64,000 bases of DNA from Hyphomicrobium sp. (GTDB lineage Bacteria; Pseudomonadota; Alphaproteobacteria; Rhizobiales; Hyphomicrobiaceae): the NCBI RefSeq assembly GCF_009026145.1, contig NZ_WBUE01000022.1, forward strand, positions 1-64,000, in the 5' to 3' direction. A program made the translations under genes and the position numbers. Under the pieces are notes generated by a model, which searched no databases, was not told the origin of the DNA, and saw only the letters and a list, made by a program, of their open reading frames with translations. Below are positions 18,949-28,700 of the stretch, in pieces; position 1 is the first letter of the stretch; each line of letters opens with the position of its first letter.

Positions 18949-19503
18949 ATGGTCGCAGCTATCTCAGCGTTCGTCGTGGCGGCAGCCGCCGCAGCGACGC
19001 ACGAGGAAAAGTCGGGGGGACTGCCGCAGCTCAATCCGGCTGACTTCTCGCCCCAGCTCATCTGGCTGGCGCTGACCTTCGTCGTCCTCTACCTCATCCT
19101 CGCTCGCGTGGCGCTGCCGCGCATCGGCGAGGTGCTCGAGGAGCGCCGCGATCGCGTGCAGCGTGATCTCGACGCCGCCGAGCGTTTCAAGGCCGACACT
19201 GACGCCGCGCTCGCGGCTTATGAGCGGGCCTTGAGCGACGCACGCGGCAAGGCCTCGTCGATGGCCAAGGACATCCGCGACAAGCTCACCGCCGAAACGG
19301 ATAGGGAGCGCGCGCAGGTGGAAAGCCAGCTGTCGGCCAAGCTTGGCGATGCCGAGGCGCGCATTGCCGCGACCAAGGCCAAGGCCCTGTCGAGCGTCAA
19401 CGACATTGCTGCCGAGACGGCCAGCGCCGTCGTCAACAAGCTGCTCGGCGAGGACGTGAGCCCCGCCGAGGTCAAGAAAGTGCTGCAGCCCGCGGCGGAG
19501 TGA
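18949..19503 (+). CDS. atpF': ATP synthase F0 subunit b'
   Basis: Peripheral stalk subunit, the diverged b' copy found with b in alphaproteobacteria and cyanobacteria. An N-terminal leader of about 40 residues precedes the membrane helix (LIWLALTFVVLYLILARVALP), then a long charged coiled coil with DRVQRDLDAAERFK and so on to the C-terminus. 184 residues. The stop is nine bases before the ATG of atpF. Confidence 0.92.
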   Translation: MVAAISAFVVAAAAAATHEEKSGGLPQLNPADFSPQLIWLALTFVVLYLILARVALPRIGEVLEERRDRVQRDLDAAERFKADTDAALAAYERALSDARGKASSMAKDIRDKLTAETDRERAQVESQLSAKLGDAEARIAATKAKALSSVNDIAAETASAVVNKLLGEDVSPAEVKKVLQPAAE

Positions 19504-19511
19504 GGACGACA

Positions 19512-20009
19512 ATGCTTTTTGATCCGGCCGATCCCGTCTTTTGGGTGATGATCGCCTTCTTCGCCTTCATCGGGCTGCTCGTCTATTACCGGGTCCCGAC
19601 CATAATTGGTAAAGCGCTCGATGCCCGCGCCGACGCCATCCGCAAGGAGCTCGACGAGGCGCGCCGGCTGCGCGATGAGGCGCAATCTTTGCTCGCCGAT
19701 TATCAGCGCAAGAGCCGCGAGGCCGAGACCGAAGCAAAGGAAATCCTCGAGCAGGCCAAGCGCGAAGCGGAAGCGCTGACGGCGCAGACGCGCAAAGCGC
19801 TGCAGGAGTCGGTGGAGCGGCGCACCAAATCGGCGGAGGAAAAGATCGCCCGCGCCGAGGCGCAGGCCGTAGCCGAGGTTCGTGCCTCAGCCGTCGACAA
19901 CGCCATTGCGGCAGCGGAGAAGATCCTCAAGTCGAAGGCGTCTGCTGTGGCAACGGCGGCCGGCCTTGTCGAGCAGAGCATCAAGGATCTGGGCAATAAG
20001 CTGAACTGA
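19512..20009 (+). CDS. atpF: ATP synthase F0 subunit b
   Basis: Second stalk subunit, 165 residues: membrane helix at the very N-terminus (PVFWVMIAFFAFIGLLVYY) and a long coiled coil rich in E, K, R and A. The ATG at 19512 follows GAGGA by five bases; the GTG at 19500 in the same frame overlaps b' but has no site. Last gene of the F0 operon, followed by a strong terminator; the F1 genes (atpHAGDC) are elsewhere, as usual in this order. Confidence 0.93.
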   Translation: MLFDPADPVFWVMIAFFAFIGLLVYYRVPTIIGKALDARADAIRKELDEARRLRDEAQSLLADYQRKSREAETEAKEILEQAKREAEALTAQTRKALQESVERRTKSAEEKIARAEAQAVAEVRASAVDNAIAAAEKILKSKASAVATAAGLVEQSIKDLGNKLN

Positions 20010-20039
20010 ACGGCGGTCCAAGGTTCGACGAAGCAGCAA

Positions 20040-20063
20040 CGCCCCGGTCCTCCGGGGCGTTTT
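20040..20063 (+). terminator. Rho-independent terminator of the F0 operon
   Basis: CGCCCCGG-TCCT-CCGGGGCG, an eight-pair perfect stem with a four-base loop, then TTTT. Lies 30 bases after the atpF stop. Confidence 0.9.
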
Positions 20064-20090
20064 GCATTCGCGCATGATGCGCGCACCATT

Positions 20091-20249
20091 GTCATCCTCG
20101 GACTTGTGCCGAGCACCCATATCTCAGCGAACTCTGCGCCAGATCAGTCGTTGCGCGCTCGCAGAGCAGCCTCAGCCCTTGCAGCCAGCGTCGGGTTGGA
20201 TCCTCGGGACATGCCGGAGGCATACTTCCAGCACGAGCCCGAGGATGAC
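20091..20249. repeat. MITE-like element with 11-bp terminal inverted repeats
   Basis: GTCATCCTCGG at 20091-20101 is matched exactly in inverse by CCGAGGATGAC at 20239-20249, bounding 159 bases without a gene. Inside, ATCCTCGGG at 20200-20208 also pairs with CCCGAGGAT at 20238-20246. The same core occurs in inverted form at 48025-48034. This looks like a small dispersed intergenic palindrome family (REP or MITE type). Confidence 0.5.
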
Positions 20250-20275
20250 ACTTTGGGGATGGCTTGCGAGTACGG

Positions 20276-20932
20276 CTAACCGGCGCCCTGGGCGTTCTGG
20301 TCGAAGCCGACGAACACCTCGTACTCGCCCGGACGCGTCCCTTCCGGAATATCGAAGGTTACCGTGCGCACGGTCGAGAAGTAGCCGATCGGATTGTCGA
20401 CGGCGACGGTGGCATCGACGCTCACCGTGTCGCCGGTCACCCGCGCACGCTTGGCGTCGGTCACCATCACGTTGATCGGCAGCTTCACGTTGCCGGCGTG
20501 GCCGCGCGGACCGAGCAGCACCCGGCCGGAGAAGCCGTAGCGCACCGTGACGCGCCCCGGCTCGATCTGGCACTCGCGTGCCGTCTTGGTGATCTCGCCG
20601 CGATGCATGATGGCGAGGCCGTCGCCGGCACGGCCATCCTCATAGATGGTGAGATGGCTGCCGTGCGGCGATATGCTCAGGCGCGGGCATCCATGCGCAA
20701 TCTCGCCGACCGGCGACCCCGTGGAGCCAACGTCGGATTTGGCCGCCGACAGGAGCTGCTCCTCGCTGACGCCGGGCGGCGGCGTCGATTGCGACGACGA
20801 GCTGCCAAATATGCTGTTGCCGAGGCCGGAGGTGATGGAGGAAATGCCGCACCCGGAGGTCAACACGGTTAACAGCCCGCAGAGGCACGCGCACGCGCCA
20901 GCGCGCGCAGCTTTGGTTGCGGAATGCCTCAT
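20276..20932 (-). CDS. Putative lipoprotein, unknown function
   Basis: A 218-residue secreted protein. The signal peptide ends in a lipobox (LTVLTSGC), so it should be lipidated and anchored to a membrane. A low-complexity linker (SSSSQSTPPPG) follows, then a domain with two conserved-looking cysteines (HGCPRLS and RECQIEP) and beta-rich character: VTVRYGFSGRVLLGPRG, then INVMVTDAKRARVTGD and FVGFDQNAQGAG at the end. No family recognised, though such proteins are common in rhizobia. Start ATG at 20932, with GGGGC upstream; the open frame to 21067 is not needed. Divergent from ispH. Confidence 0.75.
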   Translation of the reverse strand: MRHSATKAARAGACACLCGLLTVLTSGCGISSITSGLGNSIFGSSSSQSTPPPGVSEEQLLSAAKSDVGSTGSPVGEIAHGCPRLSISPHGSHLTIYEDGRAGDGLAIMHRGEITKTARECQIEPGRVTVRYGFSGRVLLGPRGHAGNVKLPINVMVTDAKRARVTGDTVSVDATVAVDNPIGYFSTVRTVTFDIPEGTRPGEYEVFVGFDQNAQGAG

Positions 20933-21097
20933 AGCGCCCCGGCCCGACCCCTCGTTGCCCTCTTCTACGCCGGACACAGCCAAAACCCTAGGCCGGCGAC
21001 GGAGGCTTCCTGTATTGTCCCTGACCAAGCTAGCACCCCCAACCAACCCCGACCAAGCGCATTGCACAGCGATGCGGCCGGGTAGACAGAGAAAGCA

Positions 21098-22090
21098 ATG
21101 TCCGCCGCGTTCCCACCGTCAGCGCCCCATATCCGGCCGCCCCTGACCGTTTACCTTGCGGGTCCGCGCGGTTTCTGCGCCGGCGTGGACCGGGCCATCC
21201 AGATCGTCGAGCTGGCTTTGGCCAAATACGGCGCCCCCGTCTATGTGCGTCACGAGATTGTGCACAACCGATTTGTCGTTGATTCCCTGAGGGCTAAAGG
21301 TGCCGTTTTTGTGGAAGAATTGGATGACATTCCAGAGACCGACCAACCCGTGATCTTTTCGGCACACGGGGTCGCCAAAGCCGTCCCGGCGACCGCCAAA
21401 GCCCGCAATATGTTCGTTCTCGATGCTACCTGCCCACTGGTCTTCAAGGTGCACATCGAGGCCGCCCGCCACCATGAGGAAGGGCTGCAAATCCTGCTCA
21501 TTGGCCACGCCGGCCATCCAGAAGTGGTCGGCACCATGGGCCAGCTGCCCGAGGGGGCCGTGACGCTGATCGAAACCGCGGCAGACGCGGAAAACTTCGT
21601 GCCGCGGGATGCGAGCAAGCTCGCATTCGTGACGCAGACCACACTTTCGGTCGACGACACCGCGTCCATTGTCGCCGTGTTGCGCAGCCGGTTCCCGAGC
21701 ATCGTCGGCCCGCACAAGGAGGACATCTGCTACGCCACGACGAATCGTCAGGCCGCCGTTAAGGCCATCGCGCGCAAGATCGGTTGCCTGCTGGTGGTCG
21801 GCAGTCCGCAGAGCTCCAATTCGCTGCGCCTCGTCGAAGTGGCGCAGCGCGCCGGTTGCCCGAGCGCCTGCCTCATCGAAGGGGCGCGCGACATCCCGTG
21901 GGCCGACATCGAGGGTCTGGCAAGCGTCGGCGTCACGGCCGGCGCCTCGGCGCCCGAAACGCTTGTCGAAGAAGTCATCGACGCCTTCCGGGCGCGCTTC
22001 GATGTGAAGCTGGAGACGGTGACCACCGCACTCGAGCGCATCGCCTTCAATGTTCCGCGCGAGTTGCGTCCCGCATCTGCCGTTTCCTGA
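21098..22090 (+). CDS. ispH: 4-hydroxy-3-methylbut-2-enyl diphosphate reductase IspH
   Basis: Last enzyme of the MEP isoprenoid pathway, yielding IPP and DMAPP. Its iron-sulfur cluster is held by three cysteines: C27 in [10 protein letters not shown], one in DATCPLVFK and one in [10 protein letters not shown]. The HGV segment (SAHGVAKA) and SSNSLRLVE also fit. 330 residues. It lies 23 bases upstream of thrB, a neighbourhood (ispH-thrB-rnhA) found in many alphaproteobacteria. Confidence 0.95.
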   Translation: MSAAFPPSAPHIRPPLTVYLAGPRGFCAGVDRAIQIVELALAKYGAPVYVRHEIVHNRFVVDSLRAKGAVFVEELDDIPETDQPVIFSAHGVAKAVPATAKARNMFVLDATCPLVFKVHIEAARHHEEGLQILLIGHAGHPEVVGTMGQLPEGAVTLIETAADAENFVPRDASKLAFVTQTTLSVDDTASIVAVLRSRFPSIVGPHKEDICYATTNRQAAVKAIARKIGCLLVVGSPQSSNSLRLVEVAQRAGCPSACLIEGARDIPWADIEGLASVGVTAGASAPETLVEEVIDAFRARFDVKLETVTTALERIAFNVPRELRPASAVS

Positions 22091-22112
22091 CCCCCGAAAG
22101 ATCGCGACGCCC

Positions 22113-23087
22113 ATGGCCGTCTATACCGAAGTCAGCGACGAGGAACTCGCGAGCTTTATCGCCAGCTATGGCCTTGGCGAGCTCCTGTCGTTCAAGGGCA
22201 TCGCCGAGGGCGTCGAAAACACCAACTACATCGTGCACACGACGAAAGGGCCGTTCATCCTGACGCTGTATGAAAAGCGCGTCGAGGCGGCCGACTTGCC
22301 GTTCTATCTCGGGCTGATGGAGCACCTCGCCGAGCATGGCGTCACCTGCCCGACGCCGGTACACAATGCCGAGGGTAACAATCTCAGCCGGCTGGCCGGC
22401 CGGCCGGCGGCGCTCGTCACCTTCCTCGAGGGCTTCTGGGTGCGCCGCCCGACGGCAGCGCACTGTGCGGCCGTGGGCCGGGCCCTGGCCAGGCTGCATC
22501 TGGGCGGCAAGGGGTTTGCGTTGCGTCGCGCCAATGCCCTCGGGGTGGCCAGCTGGCGTCCGCTCTATGAGCGCTTCGCCCCGCGCGCAAGCGAGATTTC
22601 CCCCGATTTGGCGCCACTGGTGGAAGCCGAACTGAAGTACCTCGAAGCAGCCTGGCCCCAGGGGTTGCCCGAGGGCGTAATCCACGCCGACCTGTTTCCC
22701 GATAACGTCTTCTTCCTCGGCGACCGCTTGAGCGGCCTCATCGACTTCTACTTCGCCTGCAACGATGCGCTCGCCTATGACGTCGCCGTCAGCCTCAACG
22801 CCTGGTGCTTCGAGAAGGACATGTCCTTCAACGTTACCAAGGGGCAGGCGTTTCTGCGCGGCTACGAGGAGGTAAGGCCGATGACCCCGCTCGAGCGGGC
22901 GGCGATGCCCACGCTGGCGCGCGGCGCGGCGATGCGCTTTCTGCTGACGCGCGCCTACGATTGGCTGAACACGCCGAGCGACGCCCTCGTCAGCCCGAAG
23001 AATCCCATGGAGTACGTGCGCCGCCTGCGCTTCCACCAGGGCGTGCGCTCGATCGCCGAATACGGTCTCAGCGAGACCGTAAAATGA
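22113..23087 (+). CDS. thrB: Homoserine kinase (ThrB, APH-fold)
   Basis: Phosphorylates homoserine before threonine synthase. This is the aminoglycoside phosphotransferase-like type, not the GHMP type: [10 protein letters not shown], the catalytic [11 protein letters not shown] and the metal-binding [11 protein letters not shown] loops are present. 324 residues from ATG 22113. Stop overlaps rnhA start (ATGA). Its product is used by thrC at 31.6-33.0 kb. Confidence 0.93.
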   Translation: MAVYTEVSDEELASFIASYGLGELLSFKGIAEGVENTNYIVHTTKGPFILTLYEKRVEAADLPFYLGLMEHLAEHGVTCPTPVHNAEGNNLSRLAGRPAALVTFLEGFWVRRPTAAHCAAVGRALARLHLGGKGFALRRANALGVASWRPLYERFAPRASEISPDLAPLVEAELKYLEAAWPQGLPEGVIHADLFPDNVFFLGDRLSGLIDFYFACNDALAYDVAVSLNAWCFEKDMSFNVTKGQAFLRGYEEVRPMTPLERAAMPTLARGAAMRFLLTRAYDWLNTPSDALVSPKNPMEYVRRLRFHQGVRSIAEYGLSETVK

Positions 23088-23560
23088 GCGAGCGCCCCCC
23101 GGTCGTCATCTACACCGACGGTGCCTGCTCGGGAAATCCAGGGCCCGGCGGCTGGGGCGCCATCCTCACCTACGGCGACCAGTGCAAGGAAATTTCCGGC
23201 GGCGAGGCGCTGACCACCAACAACCGCATGGAGCTCATGGCGGCGATCTCCGCTCTCGAGGCGCTCAAGCGCCCGAGCCGCGTCGAGCTGCACACCGACA
23301 GCGTCTACGTAAAGAACGGTATCACCAGCTGGATCCACGGCTGGAAGAAGAATGGCTGGCGCACGGCCGACAAGAAGCCGGTCAAGAACACCGAGCTCTG
23401 GCAGCGGCTCGATGAAGCGCGGCGCGTGCACGACATCGACTGGCGATGGGTGAAGGGACACGCCGGGCAGGCTGAGAACGAGCGCGCCGATGAGCTGGCG
23501 CGCCTCGCCATGGCCGAGTTCAAGCCGCGCAAGGGCGCCGGGAAATCGGACGAAACCTGA
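23084..23560 (+). CDS. rnhA: Ribonuclease HI
   Basis: Cuts the RNA strand of RNA-DNA hybrids such as primers and R-loops. The acidic residues D12 ([14 protein letters not shown]), E50 (NNRMEL) and D72 (HTDSVYV) are in place, and the fourth is in ENERADELA; the basic handle [10 protein letters not shown] is present. 158 residues. Coupled to thrB by a 4-base overlap. Confidence 0.95.
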   Translation: MSERPPVVIYTDGACSGNPGPGGWGAILTYGDQCKEISGGEALTTNNRMELMAAISALEALKRPSRVELHTDSVYVKNGITSWIHGWKKNGWRTADKKPVKNTELWQRLDEARRVHDIDWRWVKGHAGQAENERADELARLAMAEFKPRKGAGKSDET

Positions 23561-23576
23561 CCTAGACCCGGGCCGC

Positions 23577-24074
23577 TCAGAGCGAGCGGTCAATCATCGA
23601 GCACAGCGTCGCGGCGCTCGACTTGTCATGCTGCGGCGGCGCGTCCTCGACGTTCAAGACCTTGACGACGCCGTCATCGACCAGCATTGCGTAGCGCTTG
23701 GAGCGCGGACCGAGGCCGAAGCCGGACAGGTCGATATCGAGTCCAATCTTCTTGGCGAACTCGCCGTTGCCGTCGGCCAGCATCAAGATCTTGCCGGCGC
23801 CGCCCGTGTCTTTGGCGAATTGCGTCATGACGAAGATGTCGTTGACGGCTGTGCAGGCGATGGTGTCGATGCCTTTGCCCTTCAGCTCATCGACGCGCGA
23901 TACGAAGCCCGGCATGTGCTGTTGCTGGCAGGTCGGCGTATACGCCCCAGGCACGGCGAATAGCGCCACCTTCTTGCCAGCGAAGATCTCACTGGTCGAC
24001 TTCTTGGCCGGCCCGTCGCCAGTCATGACCATGAAGCTTGTATCCGGCAGCTTGTCGCCGACTTTGATCGTCAT
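23577..24074 (-). CDS. Peroxiredoxin, Prx5 type
   Basis: Reduces hydrogen peroxide and organic hydroperoxides. The active site PGAYTPTC holds the peroxidatic C49 and T46, with QQQH following; where most members have PGAFTPTCS the second residue is tyrosine. No resolving cysteine in the usual AhpC place is seen (another cysteine lies at TLCSM near the C-terminus), so glutaredoxin or glutathione is the likely reductant. 165 residues. It is convergent with rnhA and 64 bases downstream of the DsbD-like gene. Confidence 0.9.
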   Translation of the reverse strand: MTIKVGDKLPDTSFMVMTGDGPAKKSTSEIFAGKKVALFAVPGAYTPTCQQQHMPGFVSRVDELKGKGIDTIACTAVNDIFVMTQFAKDTGGAGKILMLADGNGEFAKKIGLDIDLSGFGLGPRSKRYAMLVDDGVVKVLNVEDAPPQHDKSSAATLCSMIDRSL

Positions 24075-24137
24075 TGGCTGACCTCATTGTGCTTGGATGG
24101 CGTCGACTGATAACGAAGCGCGTGGCCCGGCGTTCGC

Positions 24138-24962
24138 TCACTGCAGTGGAAAGGTTGCCTCGGATTGCCCCTTGTCGGAAACGATAGTTGCCGTGAGCTG
24201 CTTGCCCTTCAGCGCGGCGATGTCGACATCGTTGGAAAGGTCGACCTCGAAAGTTACCGCACCCTTGCCATCGTCGGCGATCTTCTTCGGCAGCGGCACG
24301 TAGAGCCCCTCCGGCGCCTCGATGAATGCGTCGATGTGATCGGCTCCGCCGGAGAATTCCGTCTCTAGAACGATGCGCGGCCTTGGCCCCGACAGCTCCG
24401 GCACGACACGCTTCAGGAGCGGATCGCCCTCGCGCCGCGCCTCGGGCGGAGCTGGCACGCGCGCCATCGCATCCATCAGCTCCTCCGAAATGGCCGTATC
24501 CGGCGGCACCGTTAGCGACAGCAAGGCTTGCGCGGGGATGCAGATGTCCCTGCAAACGCCATAGCCGAAGGCGAGGCGTACATCGATCGGCTTCGAGGCA
24601 TCCTTCGCCTTGAGCCGCACAGGAAAGACAACGCTACCCTTGTAACCGATGGTATCGCCGGCGGCGTCGGTGAAGCGCTTCGGTGCGGGATACAGAACCT
24701 GCGCGTTCTCGAGGTTCGTCGATTTCGACCAATCGAAGGACGGCGCCACGCCGCCGGCTTCGCCGGGAAAGCGCCAGTAGGTCTTCCAACCTTCGGCCAA
24801 TTCCAGCTCGACTCCGGCGATGCCGCCACCGCTGATCAATCGCGCGCGCGAGCCGTGCCCATCAACCCATTCGGACGCCACCCCCGCAACGGCCGCTGCC
24901 GCGCCCACCCATATCGCCAGCCCGACGATGGTACCGGCAAGCAAAGTCAGATATCTGCGCAT
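24138..24962 (-). CDS. Secreted protein with lone DsbD N-terminal (alpha) domain
   Basis: A 274-residue exported protein with an N-terminal signal (LAGTIVGLAIWVGAAAAVAG). The body matches the DsbD alpha domain: RLISGGGIAG, GWKTYWRFPGEAG, FGYGVCRDICIPAQ (with the redox pair C-x3-C) and a following Ig-like beta part. In DsbD this domain passes electrons to periplasmic partners. The membrane beta domain and thioredoxin gamma domain are missing, so reduction must come from another protein. Start ATG at 24962. Same strand as and upstream of the peroxiredoxin. Confidence 0.8.
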   Translation of the reverse strand: MRRYLTLLAGTIVGLAIWVGAAAAVAGVASEWVDGHGSRARLISGGGIAGVELELAEGWKTYWRFPGEAGGVAPSFDWSKSTNLENAQVLYPAPKRFTDAAGDTIGYKGSVVFPVRLKAKDASKPIDVRLAFGYGVCRDICIPAQALLSLTVPPDTAISEELMDAMARVPAPPEARREGDPLLKRVVPELSGPRPRIVLETEFSGGADHIDAFIEAPEGLYVPLPKKIADDGKGAVTFEVDLSNDVDIAALKGKQLTATIVSDKGQSEATFPLQ

Positions 24963-25146
24963 CGGCTTATTCCCAAGACACCCTTCTGGCAGCGGGGCCA
25001 CCCAGCGTTGTAGCGCCCCGCCGCGCGGCTGCAAATGATGGCCGCCTGAACAAATGATTGCGACCGCCCGATTTACAAGCGCCGGCGCGCGCCACGGCTC
25101 CAATTGACGGCTTCACACCTTGGCCGCAGACAAGTTAGTGTAGTGC

Positions 25147-25764
25147 ATGAAGATCGCTCGCCCTGGCCCGCGTCGCGCCTCCGCCGAAGGCTACCTCGAC
25201 GGACAACTTCTCATTGCCATGCCGGTGATGTCCGATCCACGCTTTGCGCGCTCGGTGATCTACATGTGCGCGCACTCGGAGGATGGGGCCATGGGCCTGA
25301 TCATCAATCAGCGTGCCTCGCACATCTCCTTTCCCGATCTCCTCGAGCGCCTCGGCATCGTTTCCTCGAATGGCGATGACGGCATCACCGACGAGGTCGG
25401 CAGAATGTCAATTCACGTCGGCGGACCGGTGGAAACGGGCCGCGGCTTCGTGCTGCACAGCTCTGACTACTTCGCCGACGACTCGACGCTGCCCATCGAA
25501 AACGGCGTCTGCCTGACGGCGACGATCGATATCCTCCGCGCTATCGCCACTGGCACCGGGCCAAATCACGCCATCCTCGCGCTCGGCTATGCAGGCTGGT
25601 CGCCGGGGCAGCTCGAAAGCGAGATACAGGCCAACGGCTGGCTCAATTGCCCCGCCGACCCCGACTTGATCTTCGACCCCAACATCGAGGCCAAGTACGC
25701 GCGCGCCCTGGCCAAGCTCGGCATCGATCCTTCGCATCTGGTCAGCGACGCCGGACACGCCTGA
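25147..25764 (+). CDS. YqgE/AlgH family protein
   Basis: A 205-residue protein of the UPF0301 family with [22 protein letters not shown], the LIINQ segment, [13 protein letters not shown] and [13 protein letters not shown]. AlgH was linked to alginate regulation in Pseudomonas but the molecular job is unknown. The first ten residues are basic. It is convergent with the GGDEF-EAL gene, with 21 bases between stops. Confidence 0.92.
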   Translation: MKIARPGPRRASAEGYLDGQLLIAMPVMSDPRFARSVIYMCAHSEDGAMGLIINQRASHISFPDLLERLGIVSSNGDDGITDEVGRMSIHVGGPVETGRGFVLHSSDYFADDSTLPIENGVCLTATIDILRAIATGTGPNHAILALGYAGWSPGQLESEIQANGWLNCPADPDLIFDPNIEAKYARALAKLGIDPSHLVSDAGHA

Positions 25765-25785
25765 CGGCGGACTAGAGCAAGGCGG

Positions 25786-28700
25786 CTAGGTTTCGCTACG
25801 CGGCGGCGTACCGGGCACGAACTCCGCGGCATGCTCCTCTGGCTCGCGCTCATTCCCCTCAGGGCGCGGCGGCCACGGCACACCGGCCAGCTTGGCGAGG
25901 CTCTCGGCCATCGCTGGCGGCAGACCAGAGAAGTCCGGCACCGACCTGCGCGCAGCCGGCCTTGCGCCATTGGTTCCGTTTGCGTTTGGCGGACGCCGTG
26001 CAGGGGCATGCGGAGCCTGGAGTGCTGCGTGGGCCGGCGGCGACGGGGCGAACGACAGCGCCGACGGAGGCGGCTCGGGTTCTGGCGGCGCCGCTGCCTG
26101 TGCCATGGCAGCGACCAGCGGATTGGGCTCCTCGGACTGCGCGTGCACCGGGGGCAGCGACATCGGCGATGGCGGTGGAGGCGACAGCGACAATGACTCG
26201 GCGAGCGCCTCGAATGGCAGGTGCGCCCCATTCTCTACGGGCGCGGGCGGCACCGAGGACGCCGCTACGTCGTGGGTCGGCGGCGCATCGCCATATTGCT
26301 CGGGCGGAGGCGGCAGACCGAATTGTTCCAGCAGCAGCTGCGGAGGCGGTGGAGGTGCTCCGCTGAACTCCGGCGGCGGGGGCGGACCGCCATCAAAGCC
26401 GTTGGCCTGCGCCGCGCCGGACGGCGGCGGGAGCATGTCGTGCAGCGGCGGTGGCAGCGCCGGGTGCGGCTCACCGTGCGGTGGCGGGAGCAAGTCCTGC
26501 GGCCCGAACTCTTGCAGCATCTGCGGCGGTGGGGACCCAAAGTCAGCCGCCAGCACGGCGCCGTCATGCGGAGGCGGCGGGGGTGGCGTCATGCGCCCCA
26601 GTACCGCGCGCTGACGGGGGCGCAGCGTGCTGTTTGGCAGCGCGGCAGGCGGCGACGGCGGGCGCCCATTGGCCTGCGGGTGGGTCCCGCCCGGCGCACC
26701 ACCATTCGCTCGCGCCGGCGCGCCGTTGGCGGCCACCTTTCTTTCGCGCCCCTTACCCTTGGCCTTCGCCCTGAAGAGCCCGCGCGGGCGCAGCTTATGC
26801 TCGGCCGTGCGCACCATCTTCAAGAGCTGCAGCACGTCGCGATCCGACATCGGCTCGCCGTAGTAGAAGCCCTGCGCGTACTGGCAGCTGATCGAGCGCA
26901 GGAAGGCGACGTCCTCGGGCGTCTCGACTCCTTCGGCGACGACGCTCTTGCCGAGCTCGTGGCCGAGCGCCACGATCGAGCGCACGATGGCCGAGCCGGC
27001 GCCGCCGCTCTCGCCGCTCGCCTGCACCAGCGCGCGATCGATCTTGATGGTGTCGAACGGGAAGCGCTGCAGATAGGCGAGAGAGGAGTAGCCGGTGCCG
27101 AAGTCATCGAGCGCCAGCTCGGCGCCGGCGCCGCGCAGCCATTCGAGAATCTCCGTCGCCTGCTCCGGATTCTCCATCACCAGGCTTTCCGTGATCTCGA
27201 GCCGTAGCGACCCCTTCGGCACGATATTGCGGCCTAGGATATGACGGATCTCCTGGATCAGATTCTGGCGGAAGATCTGCCGGCTGGAGATATTGACGGA
27301 AACGAACAGTGGCCGCTCCTCGCGCGGCAGCTCCCGCTGCCAGCGCGCCGCCTCGTGCGCGGCGCGTAAGAGCACGTGCGAGCCGAGACGCACGATGAGG
27401 TCCGACTGCTCGGCAATGGGGATGAAGTCGACGGGGCTCATCAGGCCGCGCTTGGGGTGCTCCCAGCGCACCAGCGCCTCGAAGCCCGCCAGCTCCTCGG
27501 TCGGCAGGTAGATGATCGGCTGGTAGAGCACCTTGATCTGGTTCTTGGCCAGCGCCTTGCGCAGATCGCTCTCGAGCGTTACGCGGTCGTCGCGGTCGGA
27601 GCGCATCTCGGGGCGGAAGATCTCGATCCGATCGGCGCCCCCGCGCTTGGCGCGATACATGGCGATCTCGGCCTCCTTGTAGAGGTCGAGGTGGCTCGGG
27701 GTCTGCCCGTCGTAAACGGCGATGCCGATCGAGCCAGTGAGCACGATCTCCTGCCCGGCGATCTTGATCGGCGCCCGCAGCGAGCGCCGCACGCGCTCGG
27801 CGAGGCCAGCCAAATCCTGCGGGCTTTGCTCGGAGACCAAGAGGATGGCGAACTGATCGCCACCCACGCGGGCGACCGTGTCATGCGCGCCGAGATGGCT
27901 CTGCAGTCGGCGCGCGACGGTCAGCAGCAGGCTGTCGCCGACCACGAGACCGAACGACACGTTCACGCTCTTGAACTTGTCGATGTCGATGAAGATGACG
28001 CTGGGCCGCACGCCGTTCTCGCTTTTGGCGCGGCTCGCCGCGACACCAAGCCGGTCGAGCAACAGCTCGCGGTTGGGAAGGCCGGTGAGGCTGTCGTGCA
28101 CGGCATCGTGCAGCAACCGCTCGTGCGCCCGCTTGGCATCCGTCACGTCGCGCACCAAGCCGACGCAGCGCATGGCGCGCGCGTCGGCGTTCGGCACGCT
28201 CGCCGCTTCGAGCTCGAACCAGCGGTAGCTGTTGTCGGCGTGGCGCATGCGGAAGTCGGTGCGGATGCGTGCCCAGGTGCGCTCCTGGATCGACCACAGG
28301 ATCATGCGGAAGCGTTCGCGGTCGGTGGGATGCAGGTGCTTGATGAAATCGTCGACCTTGGTGCACAACTCGCCGGCGTTGAGGCCGAGCGAAGCTTCGA
28401 TCGCCGGGCTGACCTTCACCTCGTCGCGCCGCGCATTCCACTCCCACACCGCCGATCCGGCGCCATCGACGGCGAGGGCGCGCAGCTGCAATTCGCTCGG
28501 CGCCGCGCCGAACAGCGGCTCCAGCGAGCGGAAGGCGAACTGCGTGACCGTGAAGCCGATGAGGATGAGGATGAGCACCAGGCCGGCGACGAGGCCCTGC
28601 ACGGCGGCATCGCCGGACAGGCGTCCCGTCAGCACCATGGCCGCGCCGAAGATCCAGATGAGGAACAGGATCCACGTCGGGATCAGCGACAGCGCACGAT

